Origin: Palsa-461 sp963768185
Lineage (GTDB): Bacteria; Actinomycetota; Acidimicrobiia; Acidimicrobiales; RAAP-2
Assembly (NCBI GenBank): GCA_963768185.1
Contig: CAVYGS010000005.1
Location: 806,001-870,000 of the forward strand
Reading direction: 5' to 3'
Length of the DNA stretch: 64,000 nucleotides
Below, piece after piece: positions 53,966 through 61,927 of this stretch. The translations under genes and the position numbers were made by a program. The notes below the pieces were generated by a model. The model saw only the letters and a program-made list of their open reading frames with translations, ran no database searches and was not told the origin of the DNA. Every line of letters begins with the position of its first letter. The stretch's first letter is position 1.

Positions 53966-55210
53966 ATGTCGTCCCCCCGCTGGTTCGGGGCGCTCGCGCA
54001 CCGCGACTTCCGCCTCTACTTCATCGGTCGGGCGACGTCGTTCATCGGCACCGGGATGCTCCCGGTCGCGCTCTCGTTCGCGGTCTTGGGGCGCGGCGGC
54101 TCGACCTCGGAGGTCGGCTGGGTGCTCTCGGCCGACGTGTTGCCACTTGCGATCTTCCTCTTGGTGGCCGGGGTCATCGCCGATCGGTTCAACCGGCGGG
54201 CGGTGATGCTCGGGTCGGACCTCCTGCGGTGCCTCGCGCAGGCAGGGCTCGCGGCCTGGCTGCTCATCGGGCACCCGCCCATCTGGGGCTTCCTCGTCCT
54301 CGAGTTCACCGTCGGCGTCGGCACGGCCTTCTTCACCCCCGCCATGACCGGCCTGATTCCCCAGGTCACCACCCCGGACACCCTGCATCAGGCCAACGCC
54401 CTGAACGGCGCCGCCCAATGGGGCGGCACCCTGCTCGGGCCGGCGGTCGCCGGCGTGCTGGTGGCGACCGTCGGGAGCGGCTGGGCCGTCGCCGCCGACG
54501 CGATTTCCTACGCCGTCAGTGCGCTGTGCCTGTTCGGCCTCCGCGTCGGGTGGTCCGGTGCCGAGGTCGAGAACCCGGGGTCCCTCGCCCACCAGCTCCG
54601 GGCCGGATGGCAGGCGTTCCGTTCGAGGACGTGGCTCTGGAGCGTGGTCACCCAGTTCGGCACGCTCGGGCTGATCGCCTTCCCGCCGTTCTTCGTCCTC
54701 GGCGCGGTGGTCGCCAAGCAGTCGCTCGGCGGAGCGGTGAGCTGGGGCATCGTCCTCGCCTGCCAGGGGGCGGGCGCCACCCTCGGCTCGATCACGATGC
54801 TCAGGGTCCAGCCGAGGCGGCCGATGGTCACCGGCGAGCTCGCGATGCTCGGTTGGGTGCTGATTCTCGTGACCCTCGCCCTGCGCGCCTCGGTGCCGGT
54901 GCTGTCGGTGGCGGGATTCGTCAGCGGGCTGGGGTTCGGCGTCTTCGGACCGGTCTGGGACACGACGATGCAGCGCCAGCTGCCCCCTGAGGTCCTCTCT
55001 CGGGCCAGCGCCTACGACTGGTTCGGGTCGATGGTCCTCCTCCCGATCGGCTTCGCCATCGAGGGTGGAGTCGCGTCGGTACTCGGGATCGACGGTGCGC
55101 TCTGGCTCGGCGCGTCCTGGCTGTTGCTCACGATCGCCGCCGTGCTCTCCATCCCGAGCGTCCGACGGATGTCCAATGCCATGCCCGGACCCGCCGCCGC
55201 CACCCTCTAG
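53966..55210 (+). CDS. MFS exporter (MFS_3/EntS-like)
   Basis: A 414-residue transporter with 12 predicted helices. It begins WFGALAHRDFRLYFIGRATS, the typical start of the enterobactin-exporter-like MFS_3 group, and has motif A-like GVIADRFNRRAVMLGSDLLR. It likely exports a small molecule; the adjacent convergent MarR regulator may respond to the same compound. No substrate can be named. Confidence 0.9.
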   Translation: MSSPRWFGALAHRDFRLYFIGRATSFIGTGMLPVALSFAVLGRGGSTSEVGWVLSADVLPLAIFLLVAGVIADRFNRRAVMLGSDLLRCLAQAGLAAWLLIGHPPIWGFLVLEFTVGVGTAFFTPAMTGLIPQVTTPDTLHQANALNGAAQWGGTLLGPAVAGVLVATVGSGWAVAADAISYAVSALCLFGLRVGWSGAEVENPGSLAHQLRAGWQAFRSRTWLWSVVTQFGTLGLIAFPPFFVLGAVVAKQSLGGAVSWGIVLACQGAGATLGSITMLRVQPRRPMVTGELAMLGWVLILVTLALRASVPVLSVAGFVSGLGFGVFGPVWDTTMQRQLPPEVLSRASAYDWFGSMVLLPIGFAIEGGVASVLGIDGALWLGASWLLLTIAAVLSIPSVRRMSNAMPGPAAATL

Positions 55211-55247
55211 TCGGGACCGAACCGCAAGGGGTGGTCGGCCGCGCCGT

Positions 55248-55269
55248 TCCCCTGGGGACTGGCAGGGGA
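55248..55269. terminator. Candidate bidirectional terminator between MFS and MarR genes
   Basis: TCCCCTG (55248-55254) pairs with CAGGGGA (55263-55269) across an 8-base loop in the 104-bp gap between convergent genes. No T-tract follows. Confidence 0.4.
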
Positions 55270-55314
55270 TGGACTGTGATCGACGAGCGTGCTCGGGGCC
55301 TGCTTTGGATCGGC

Positions 55315-55752
55315 CTAAGGGCCGTCGAACGCCGCGCCCTTGCCGCCCTCAAGTCCCTCCCACAGCGGGTGCAACGGTCCGCCGAGCCGATTCAGCTCCT
55401 CGAGGTGCAGCGCGGAGAGCCGCTCAAGCGCGCTCCGGCCGCGACGACTAAGTCCCAACCTGACCACCCGTCCGTCGTCGGCGTCAGCGCTGCGCGTCAA
55501 CAGGCCAGCGGCCTGGGCCCGCTGCACGAGCTCGACCGCGCTGTGGTGCCGGAGCAACAACACCTCGGCGATGTCGCCGATGGTCGGTCCCGGCCCGGCC
55601 TCGAGCCCGCGCACGGCCAGAAGGAGCTGGTGTTGCGCCGGGGTGAGGCCCACGACGCGGGCCTGTTCCTCGCTCCAGCGCATGTATCTGCGCAGCCCCG
55701 TACGGAGGCTCAGCAGGCGTCGATAGTCCTCATCGACGAGATTGTCCGACAT
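55315..55752 (-). CDS. MarR-family transcriptional regulator
   Basis: A 145-residue dimeric winged-helix repressor. The DNA-binding part reads LTPAQHQLLLAVRGLEAGPG, IGDIAEVLLLRHHSAVELVQ and the wing SADADDGRVVRLGLS. It starts at ATG 55752. An AT-rich palindrome 18 bases upstream is a likely autoregulatory operator. The convergent MFS exporter is a plausible second target. Confidence 0.9.
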   Translation of the reverse strand: MSDNLVDEDYRRLLSLRTGLRRYMRWSEEQARVVGLTPAQHQLLLAVRGLEAGPGPTIGDIAEVLLLRHHSAVELVQRAQAAGLLTRSADADDGRVVRLGLSRRGRSALERLSALHLEELNRLGGPLHPLWEGLEGGKGAAFDGP

Positions 55753-55769
55753 ACCGAGTGGCCGTCACC

Positions 55770-55788
55770 ATATCGCAAGTCGAGATAT
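55770..55788. promoter_or_regulatory. Candidate MarR operator
   Basis: ATATC-GCAAGTCGA-GATAT is an inverted repeat in a small AT-rich island directly upstream of the MarR gene, at the position expected for autorepression. Confidence 0.5.
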
Positions 55789-55836
55789 CGGGCTCGGGCG
55801 CTACCGGGGTGGCGCGCGGCGCCGGATGGGCGACGC

Positions 55837-56034
55837 TCAGTGTTGCGGGGGGTCGCTCGCCGGGAAGGACTCGTAGCCCCACTCGTCCACGGCGTCACGG
55901 GGCTGGGGGACCGACAACTCCCCGGGCACGAACCGGCTCTCCGGCCTCGCAACGCCGATCGGGGCGCTCGTGGCCGGCTGAGTGCCGCGCTTTCGGTGCA
56001 CCAGCCTCTTGAGGCTCCCCCACCGTATGGCCAT
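55837..56034 (-). CDS. Small SFPASDPP-motif protein
   Basis: A 65-residue basic protein ending DAVDEWGYESFPASDPPQH. The C-terminal motif (W-G-x-E-SFPASDPP) recurs in short uncharacterised bacterial proteins, often at the end of larger ones, which supports this being a real gene although no function is known. A SigF-type promoter (GTTT-N17-GGGTAA) ends 9 bases before the ATG at 56034, so the transcript would be nearly leaderless; a TTG at 56040 is an alternative start. It lies beside the SigF regulatory locus. Confidence 0.6.
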   Translation of the reverse strand: MAIRWGSLKRLVHRKRGTQPATSAPIGVARPESRFVPGELSVPQPRDAVDEWGYESFPASDPPQH

Positions 56035-56043
56035 GTTCAAGGA

Positions 56044-56070
56044 TTACCCGGTCACGGCGGGCGGCGAAAC
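56044..56070 (-). promoter_or_regulatory. SigF/SigB-type promoter of the SFPASDPP gene
   Basis: On the minus strand GTTT (56070-56067) and GGGTAA (56049-56044) are separated by 17 bases, matching the SigF pattern GTTT-N15-17-GGGTAT with one mismatch. The -35 is preceded by GG as in mycobacterial SigF sites. Confidence 0.55.
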
Positions 56071-56181
56071 CCCAGCAAGCGCCGGTGGCCACGACGGATT
56101 GCCTCGTGCTGAGCCATGCTGGAAGGATGACCCGCCCGGTCATGTCGGCCCAGCGAACGCTCCTGCGGGCAAGAACGACCG

Positions 56182-58518
56182 ATGGCCAGGCGTAGGCGGC
56201 TCGACGTCGAGCACCTGGCGGCCGCGCAGCTGGCCGCCAAGGTGGCGGACGCCTCCGGTGGTCGGTGGTGGAAGGCGCTCTCGGACGCGGCCAACACGAC
56301 CACGAGCGAGCAGTCCCTCGACTCGCTGTTCCGCGATGCCGCGGCGTCGCTGAAGCGGGCTCTCGAGGTGGACGCCGTCGCCATTCTGGTCGCCGGCGCT
56401 GGCGGGGACGATCTCGTCGCGCGCGTCGCGGTCGGCCTCGACAAGGAGACCTCCCGGTCGCTCGGCCTGCACGCCGGCGAGGGCATGGCCTGCTGGGTGC
56501 TCAGGAACCGACGTCCCCTGGTCGTGGCCGACCTCTCCAAGATCGACGTCGTCACACCGGCCCTGCGCACCAGCGGCCTGCGATCGGTCGCCGCCGTGCC
56601 GCTCGGCTCAGAGGAGCACACCCTCGGCGTGCTGTACGCGGGGGCCGCGGAGCGAGACCGATTCAGCGGGACCGACGTCAGCCTGCTCGAGCTGGTGGCC
56701 GACCGATTGGCTTCCGCGATCGAGCGGGTGCGCCTGTTCGAGACCGAGCGAGCGGCACGCATGGAGGCCGAACGCCTCGCCGACCGTTTGCTGCGCATCC
56801 AGACGGTGACCTCCCGCCTGGCGGCGACGCGCACGGTGGAGGAGGTCGCGGCGGCGCTCACCGAATCGCTCGTCGGGGGCCACTCGGACCACGACGTCCG
56901 TTGGACGTCGGTCTGGCTGCTCGGCCACGACGAACTGACCTCGGTCAGCGTCGCCACCAGCGCCATCGACGTTCCGCCGCTGGAGAGCCTTCCGTGGGCC
57001 AGCGAGCACCCGATCGCGATCGTGGCGCGGTGCAACGAGGCGCTCTTCGTCAGCGACCCGGAGGAAGGAGCGCGCCGCTTCCCCGTGCTCGGGCCGGCCT
57101 TCCCGGACTCCAGCTTCGCCGTGGTGCCCATCATGTTGCACGGCCAGTGCCTGGGCGTCCTCGCCGCGGTGTACGCCGGCGACGGCGAGTTCGACACCCA
57201 AGAGCGCGAGTTCCTGGGTGCGGTTGTTGCTCAGGTGGCCCAGGCCCTCGAACGGGCGCGGCTGTCGGTCGCGCAGGTGCAGCTGGCCGAGGTGAGTGCC
57301 TACTTCGCCCGGGCGGCCAAGGTGCTGGCCGAGGGCAGCGACCTTGCCGACACGCTTGACCGGCTGGCGTCCCTCGCCTTGCCGGCACTCGGTGACATCT
57401 GCTTGATCGACATCACCGACGACGACGGACGCATCACCCGCATGGTGGCCCGCCACCGCGACGCCTCACGCCAGGAGCTCGTCGAGCGCCTGCGCACCCA
57501 GTACCCGCCGGAGTCCGGCGGACGGCACCCGGCCGCCACCGTCATCTCGACCGGCCAGACCCGATGGGCGCGCACCATGACCGACGAGTTCCTGGAGGCG
57601 ACCACCAAGAACGAGGAGCACCGGGCCATCACGCGGGAACTCGGGTTCCGTTCCTACATCTCGGTGCCGCTGCGCAACGACGGCGCCACGCTCGGCTGTG
57701 TGACGCTCGTGTCGGTGACCCGCCAGTTCGAGCCCGACGACGTCCGTTTCGTCGAGCAGCTCGCCGAGCAGGTGGCCGCCGTCGTGCACAAGGCCCGACG
57801 CTTTGACATCGCGAGCCACACCTCGCACGTCCTCCAATCGACCCTCTTGCCCAAGAGCCTCCCGAAGGTGGATGGGCTCGCGATCCACACCCGGTACGTC
57901 GCGGCCTCCGAGGGCCTCGAGGTTGGCGGGGACTTCTTCGACGTCATCCCGCTCCCCGACCGGGTGGCCTTCATGATCGGCGACGTCTCGGGTCACGACC
58001 GCGATGCGGCGGCGCTCATGGGCCGGCTCCGGACCGCCGCCCGCACACTGGTCGGTCGGGTCTCTTCTCCGGCCGCGATGATCACCGCGCTGCAGGACGG
58101 CTGGGACCGCCTCGAGTTCGACCGGATGGCGACGGCGGTCTTCGGCCAGATCGACGCCCAGACCGGCGAACTGGCTCTCGCATCGGCCGGGCACTACCCA
58201 CCGCTCCTCGTGGCGGCGGGGAACGCGCGCTACGTGGCGCTCACCCCGAGCGCGCCCCTCGGGATCGCCGCCGAGGACCCCACGGAGTGGCGCGGCCGGT
58301 TGCAACCCGCTGAGGCTCTGCTCCTCTACACCGACGGGGCGATCGACGAGCGCGGGAAGGGCAGCGAACGGAGCATGCGCGATCTGGCGCGGGCGGCCGT
58401 CGGGGGGACCCGGACCGGGATCGACCTGGCGGACATCTGCGACAGCGTGGTCACGGCACTCCCCGACCAGCGCGACGACGACGTGGCGCTGCTGGCGCTC
58501 ACGCTCGAGAGCCACTAG
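56182..58518 (+). CDS. rsbU: RsbU-like PP2C phosphatase with three GAF domains
   Basis: A 778-residue cytoplasmic sensor phosphatase. Three GAF-like domains (about 45-185, 210-350, 370-545) precede a SpoIIE/PP2C catalytic domain (about 560-775) with metal sites in GLEVGGDFFDVIPL, FMIGDVSGHDRDAA and QRDDDVALLALTL. It would dephosphorylate an RsbV-type STAS protein in response to a signal bound by the GAF domains, releasing the sigma factor. No transmembrane helix is seen. It lies 1.8 kb upstream of the STAS and RsbW-like genes. Confidence 0.92.
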   Translation: MARRRRLDVEHLAAAQLAAKVADASGGRWWKALSDAANTTTSEQSLDSLFRDAAASLKRALEVDAVAILVAGAGGDDLVARVAVGLDKETSRSLGLHAGEGMACWVLRNRRPLVVADLSKIDVVTPALRTSGLRSVAAVPLGSEEHTLGVLYAGAAERDRFSGTDVSLLELVADRLASAIERVRLFETERAARMEAERLADRLLRIQTVTSRLAATRTVEEVAAALTESLVGGHSDHDVRWTSVWLLGHDELTSVSVATSAIDVPPLESLPWASEHPIAIVARCNEALFVSDPEEGARRFPVLGPAFPDSSFAVVPIMLHGQCLGVLAAVYAGDGEFDTQEREFLGAVVAQVAQALERARLSVAQVQLAEVSAYFARAAKVLAEGSDLADTLDRLASLALPALGDICLIDITDDDGRITRMVARHRDASRQELVERLRTQYPPESGGRHPAATVISTGQTRWARTMTDEFLEATTKNEEHRAITRELGFRSYISVPLRNDGATLGCVTLVSVTRQFEPDDVRFVEQLAEQVAAVVHKARRFDIASHTSHVLQSTLLPKSLPKVDGLAIHTRYVAASEGLEVGGDFFDVIPLPDRVAFMIGDVSGHDRDAAALMGRLRTAARTLVGRVSSPAAMITALQDGWDRLEFDRMATAVFGQIDAQTGELALASAGHYPPLLVAAGNARYVALTPSAPLGIAAEDPTEWRGRLQPAEALLLYTDGAIDERGKGSERSMRDLARAAVGGTRTGIDLADICDSVVTALPDQRDDDVALLALTLESH

Positions 58519-58631
58519 GGAATCCCCCACCTTCGCACTCGAGCCATTCGGCAAGCGCGGGGACCTCGATGATCGCCTCGACGACGTCGTCACCGGACAT
58601 GCGCACAGTTCCCCGCGATCATCCGGAAGCG

Positions 58632-58660
58632 ACAGGACCCCCTGATCGAGGGGGTCCTGT
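58632..58660. terminator. Strong hairpin terminator between convergent genes
   Basis: ACAGGACCCCCT (58632-58643) and AGGGGGTCCTGT (58649-58660) make a perfect 12-bp stem with a 5-base loop, midway between the rsbU-like gene and the leftward membrane-protein gene. It lacks a T-tract but is the strongest hairpin noticed in the window and would serve both strands. Confidence 0.7.
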
Positions 58661-58719
58661 GCCGATGGGAGTTGCGATACCTGACCGCGCGAGTGACAAA
58701 ACCGGCGCGGAGTACGACG

Positions 58720-59307
58720 TCAGGTCTGCGCGGGCGGCGCGGTCACGGTCTCACGGGTGACGATGGTGTGGGTGGTGTTCTGGTGACGCGACGCCCAGCC
58801 CATGAAGAAAGCACCGCACGCGGCCGCGATCACCCCGGGGCCGAGCGCATATCCGGCGATGTTCGCCAGCGTGTGCAGTGGCGACGCCCCGACGAAGTAG
58901 GCGCCGGAGTTGTGGATCACGGGCCAAGCCCACGGCGCCGCCGCGAACCATGCCCCGCAGGCCAGCACGATCATCCCGGCACCGGCCAGGCTGACCCGGC
59001 CGCGGCCCATGACGAGACCCCGCGAGCCCGCGAGCACCGTCAATCCGATCAGGACACCGATCGCCCCCGGGACAACCGCCACGACCACGTGGGTCAGGCT
59101 CCAGTGCCACGAGCCCGTCCCGTCCGCGCTGTAGCCGAAGCTCGGACCCACGAACGGAACGATGCCGCCCCACGCCGAGATCGCGACCAGGAGCAGGCTG
59201 ACGGTTCCGAGCCCCAGATGACCGACGTTGGACATGAAAGTGGGCGCCTCGACGCGCTGGCGCCGCAGGAACCGATGGCTTTGGGTGGGTGCAGTGGTAG
59301 CCACCAT
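58720..59307 (-). CDS. Four-helix membrane protein of unknown function
   Basis: A 195-residue protein with four hydrophobic segments (LGTVSLLLVAISAWGGIVPF; THVVVAVVPGAIGVLIGLTV; AGAGMIVLACGAWFAAAPWA; NIAGYALGPGVIAAACGAFF) and hydrophilic ends. A clear AGGAGGTGA ribosome-binding site precedes the ATG at 59307. A SigB/SigF-type promoter with a perfect GGGTAT box lies 73 bases upstream, so it is probably a general-stress protein. I do not recognise a family. Confidence 0.8.
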   Translation of the reverse strand: MVATTAPTQSHRFLRRQRVEAPTFMSNVGHLGLGTVSLLLVAISAWGGIVPFVGPSFGYSADGTGSWHWSLTHVVVAVVPGAIGVLIGLTVLAGSRGLVMGRGRVSLAGAGMIVLACGAWFAAAPWAWPVIHNSGAYFVGASPLHTLANIAGYALGPGVIAAACGAFFMGWASRHQNTTHTIVTRETVTAPPAQT

Positions 59308-59379
59308 GTGGGAGTCACCTCCTGGGAAACCCCGTGTCGGGCACCAGACCGGAACTTCCGGATCGATGCCGCTCGATTC

Positions 59380-59403
59380 ATACCCACCGCCGCACGGCGC
59401 AAC
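59380..59403 (-). promoter_or_regulatory. SigF/SigB-type promoter of the four-helix membrane protein
   Basis: On the minus strand GTTG (59403-59400), a 14-base spacer and GGGTAT (59385-59380): a perfect stress-sigma -10 with a 3/4 match at -35. Confidence 0.55.
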
Positions 59404-59433
59404 ACCACACAACCGCTTGTGAGGGCGGCCCGG

Positions 59434-59459
59434 GTTTGATCCTTGCGAGGTCCGGGAAC
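59434..59459 (+). promoter_or_regulatory. SigF/SigB-type promoter of the small hydrophobic protein
   Basis: GTTT (59434-59437), 16-base spacer, GGGAAC (59454-59459), 25 bases before the ATG at 59485. It is back to back with the similar promoter at 59380-59403. Confidence 0.45.
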
Positions 59460-59484
59460 CCATTCCAGTAGCTGGAGGTGGCGA

Positions 59485-59649
59485 ATGTTGATTTTGCTCG
59501 CACTTTTGTTGGTCTTCTTGTTCTTCGGGCTCGGCTTCTTGACGCACCTCCTTTGGATCGCCGCGGTCTTGCTCTTCGTGTTCTGGATCGTGGGCTTCGC
59601 GATCGGAAGGGGCGAAAGCGCCGGCGCTCGGCGCTTCTATCGCTGGTGA
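59485..59649 (+). CDS. Small hydrophobic membrane protein (lmo0937-like)
   Basis: A 54-residue protein that is almost all membrane: MLILLALLLVFLFFGLGF, a short turn, then LLWIAAVLLFVFWIVGF and a basic tail ending RRFYRW. It resembles the short 'hydrophobic protein' or lmo0937 family, often linked to stress. A GGAGGTG ribosome-binding site at 59474-59480 decides the ATG at 59485 over an upstream in-frame start. Confidence 0.75.
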   Translation: MLILLALLLVFLFFGLGFLTHLLWIAAVLLFVFWIVGFAIGRGESAGARRFYRW

Positions 59650-59740
59650 CCATTCGTGGGCGTGCCCTCGTCCGCGCGTGCCGCAAGGGTGCGTTGGGTC
59701 GACCAGCGCAACTTCAACTGCGCGTGCCTCGGATGAACTG

Positions 59741-60166
59741 ATGGGCCCCGGAGGGCGTCCGAACCGCTCTGTTCCACCGCTCAACAACGCGGAGCCGCCG
59801 AGAACCACGTGGCGCGCCAACGGCGGCGTGCGGGACGTGCGCCGGGCGCGCGCACTCGTGGCCCGGAGCCTGGGCGACCAGCAGGAAGCCACCCGGGACG
59901 CCGCCGTCCTCCTTGTCGACGAGTGCGTGGCCAATGCGGTCCGCCACGGCGGCGGGCGCTTCGAGCTGACCGTGACCCGGGGAGCGGACCTGCTTCGGGT
60001 CGAGGTCGCCGACCGGAGCGCGAGCGTTCCGACGCGGCTCGAACTCGACCCCGAGAGCGAGGGCGGCCGCGGGCTCGCCATCGTCGACATGCTGGCCAGC
60101 ACGTGGGGCACGCGCCCGATCGAGGCGGACGGCAAGGTGGTGTGGTTCGAGCTCGAGCTCGATTGA
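59741..60166 (+). CDS. RsbW-like serine kinase/ATP-binding protein (HATPase_c_2)
   Basis: A 141-residue GHKL ATPase with an intact N box (LLVDECVANAVRHGGG, with Glu-x3-Asn-x3-His) and a G-box region EGGRGLAIVDMLASTWG. It would bind ATP and phosphorylate or sequester an STAS protein or sigma factor. The start is taken as ATG 59741. Unlike the second RsbW-like gene it is not coupled to its neighbours: the STAS gene begins 137 bases downstream. Confidence 0.88.
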   Translation: MGPGGRPNRSVPPLNNAEPPRTTWRANGGVRDVRRARALVARSLGDQQEATRDAAVLLVDECVANAVRHGGGRFELTVTRGADLLRVEVADRSASVPTRLELDPESEGGRGLAIVDMLASTWGTRPIEADGKVVWFELELD

Positions 60167-60303
60167 GCAGGACACGGACCTCGATCCGGTGGCGGGGACC
60201 CGCCGGCAAGACCAGCCTTCGGTGTGACGAGTGCGGTGGTCTGTGGGAGAGTGATCCGGCCCCCGAACAGCACGAATGGCGTAGGCAGGACGGTCAACAA
60301 CAG

Positions 60304-60633
60304 ATGGTGAACGAAGACGTCACGATCGCGAGGGAGGAGGTCAACGGCATCGCCGTCGTCGTCGTGCGGGGCGAGATCGACGTCGCCTCGGCCCCCGAGC
60401 TGCGGACCCACCTCCACGAGCTGTGCGCGACAGGCGCACCCTCGGTAGCCGTCGACCTCCGCTCGGTCACGTTCCTCGACTCCTCGGCGCTCGGGGTCCT
60501 CGTCGGCGCGCTCCGACGGTGCCGGGAGAGTGACACCCATTTCCGGCTGGTGATCGACTCACCCAGGCTGCTCAAGATCTTCGAGATCACCGGCCTCACC
60601 TCGGTGTTCGAGATCACCGAGAGCCTCGAGTGA
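60304..60633 (+). CDS. rsbV: RsbV-like anti-anti-sigma factor (STAS)
   Basis: A 109-residue STAS-domain protein. The phospho-acceptor Ser lies in VTFLDSSALGVLVGAL, and the fold runs from VVVVRGEIDVASAPELR to GLTSVFEIT. When unphosphorylated it would bind the RsbW partner and free the sigma factor. The ATG at 60304 starts the domain. The next gene begins three bases after its stop, so rsbV, rsbW and sigF form one transcript. Confidence 0.93.
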   Translation: MVNEDVTIAREEVNGIAVVVVRGEIDVASAPELRTHLHELCATGAPSVAVDLRSVTFLDSSALGVLVGALRRCRESDTHFRLVIDSPRLLKIFEITGLTSVFEITESLE

Positions 60634-60636
60634 ATC

Positions 60637-61074
60637 TTGTCGGCCCGCGTCACCAGCCCGCTTGGCGTGTCCACGGAGGCTGAGCTCGTCGAGCTGTCGA
60701 TCCCGGCCCAGCCGGAGCTCCTCTCCATCCCCCGTCTCACCGCCGCGGCGGTCGCGGCGCGCGCCGGGTTCGACGTCGAGGAGGTGGAGGACATCCGGCT
60801 CGCGATCGAGGAGCTGTGTCTCGCCGCATTCGAGGGCCGGGGTCCGGGCCGGCTCCACCTGCGCTTCGCGCTGCGCTCCCAGAACCTCGAGGTCGGCTGC
60901 ACGTTCGATCCCGACGACGACCGCATCCAGCCCGACAATGCCCGGAGCGAGGTGGCAGCGGGGCTCACCGAGCAGCTGCTCGAGGCGCTCGTCGACGAGC
61001 ATGGGACCGAGGTCGCGGCGGGCGTGCGGCGCACCTGGTTCCGAAAGTTGCACCCGAACGCCCCGCTGGAATGA
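60637..61074 (+). CDS. rsbW: Anti-sigma factor RsbW/UsfX-like, degenerate N box
   Basis: A 145-residue GHKL-fold protein directly upstream of the sigma gene. The N box reads AIEELCLAAFEG: the Asn that coordinates magnesium is missing, much as in mycobacterial UsfX (RsbW of SigF). It probably binds the sigma factor; kinase activity is doubtful. The start could be TTG at 60637 or GTG at 60667, both close to the STAS stop. Its TGA overlaps the sigma ATG (ATGA). Confidence 0.88.
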   Translation: MSARVTSPLGVSTEAELVELSIPAQPELLSIPRLTAAAVAARAGFDVEEVEDIRLAIEELCLAAFEGRGPGRLHLRFALRSQNLEVGCTFDPDDDRIQPDNARSEVAAGLTEQLLEALVDEHGTEVAAGVRRTWFRKLHPNAPLE

Positions 61075-61818
61075 CCGAAGCGCCTCGAGAGGCTCGCTTC
61101 GACCGGGAGAAGTTCGTCCAGTTCGCCGCCTCGCGCGACCCGGCGTTGCGCGACGAGCTGGTCACGGCGCACCTCGGCTTGGCCCAGCATCTGGCGCGCC
61201 GGTTCGCCAACCGAGGCGAGCCGCTGGAGGACCTCGTGCAGGTTGCGTCGATCGGGATCATGAAGTCTGTCGACCGCTTCGACCCCGAACGGGGCGTCGA
61301 GTTTTCCACCTTCGCGGCACGAACGATCCTCGGCGAGTTGAAACGCCACTTCCGCGACAAGGGCTGGGCGGTGCGCGCGCCACGCCGGATCCAGGAGCTG
61401 TACCTCGAGATCGGCCACACGACCGGCGAACTCGCGCAAAAGCTGGGCCGCCCCCCGACGATGGACGAGCTCGCCGAGGCCACCGGGGCCACCGTCGAGG
61501 CGGTGATCGAGGCGACCGAGGCCGGGTCCGGCTACCGCGCCGCCTCTCTGGACGCGCCGACCCGCCTCGATCGCAGCGGGTCGGACGCGATCGGCGAGGA
61601 GGACATCGCGTTCCAGGACGTGGACAACAGGGCCCTCATCACCCCGGCGTTGGCGACACTGCCCGAGCGTGAACAGATGATCCTGAGGCTCCGGTTCGTC
61701 GCCGGCCTGACGCAGTCGGAGATCGCGGACGCGCATCGGCGTCAGCCAGATGCACGTGAGTCGGCTGCTCACGGCCAGCCTGCGCAAGCTCCGCGAGGAG
61801 ATCGAGGCCGAGACATAG
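61071..61818 (+). CDS. sigF: SigF/SigB-family general stress sigma factor (C-terminal frameshift)
   Basis: An alternative sigma factor of about 248 residues. Region 2 contains LGLAQHLARRFANRGEPLED, LVQVASIGIMKSVDRFDP and EFSTFAARTILGELKRHFRD; region 3 follows (LAQKLGRPPTMDELAEATG). Region 4 starts LPEREQMILRLRFVAGLTQ. One extra base at 61731 breaks region 4.2; without it the ending RIGVSQMHVSRLLTASLRKL reads through to a TAG at 61818. Translational overlap with the RsbW-like gene puts it under partner-switching control. Confidence 0.9.
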
Positions 61819-61927
61819 TCGTTTTCACGCCCAGGCACCTCGGGGACGCGAGCTGGCACAGCGCGGCAGCACAGCAACCGGATCCCGCCCGATGTTCCGT
61901 TCCGGGTCCGTGCTACAGCTGTGCGCC

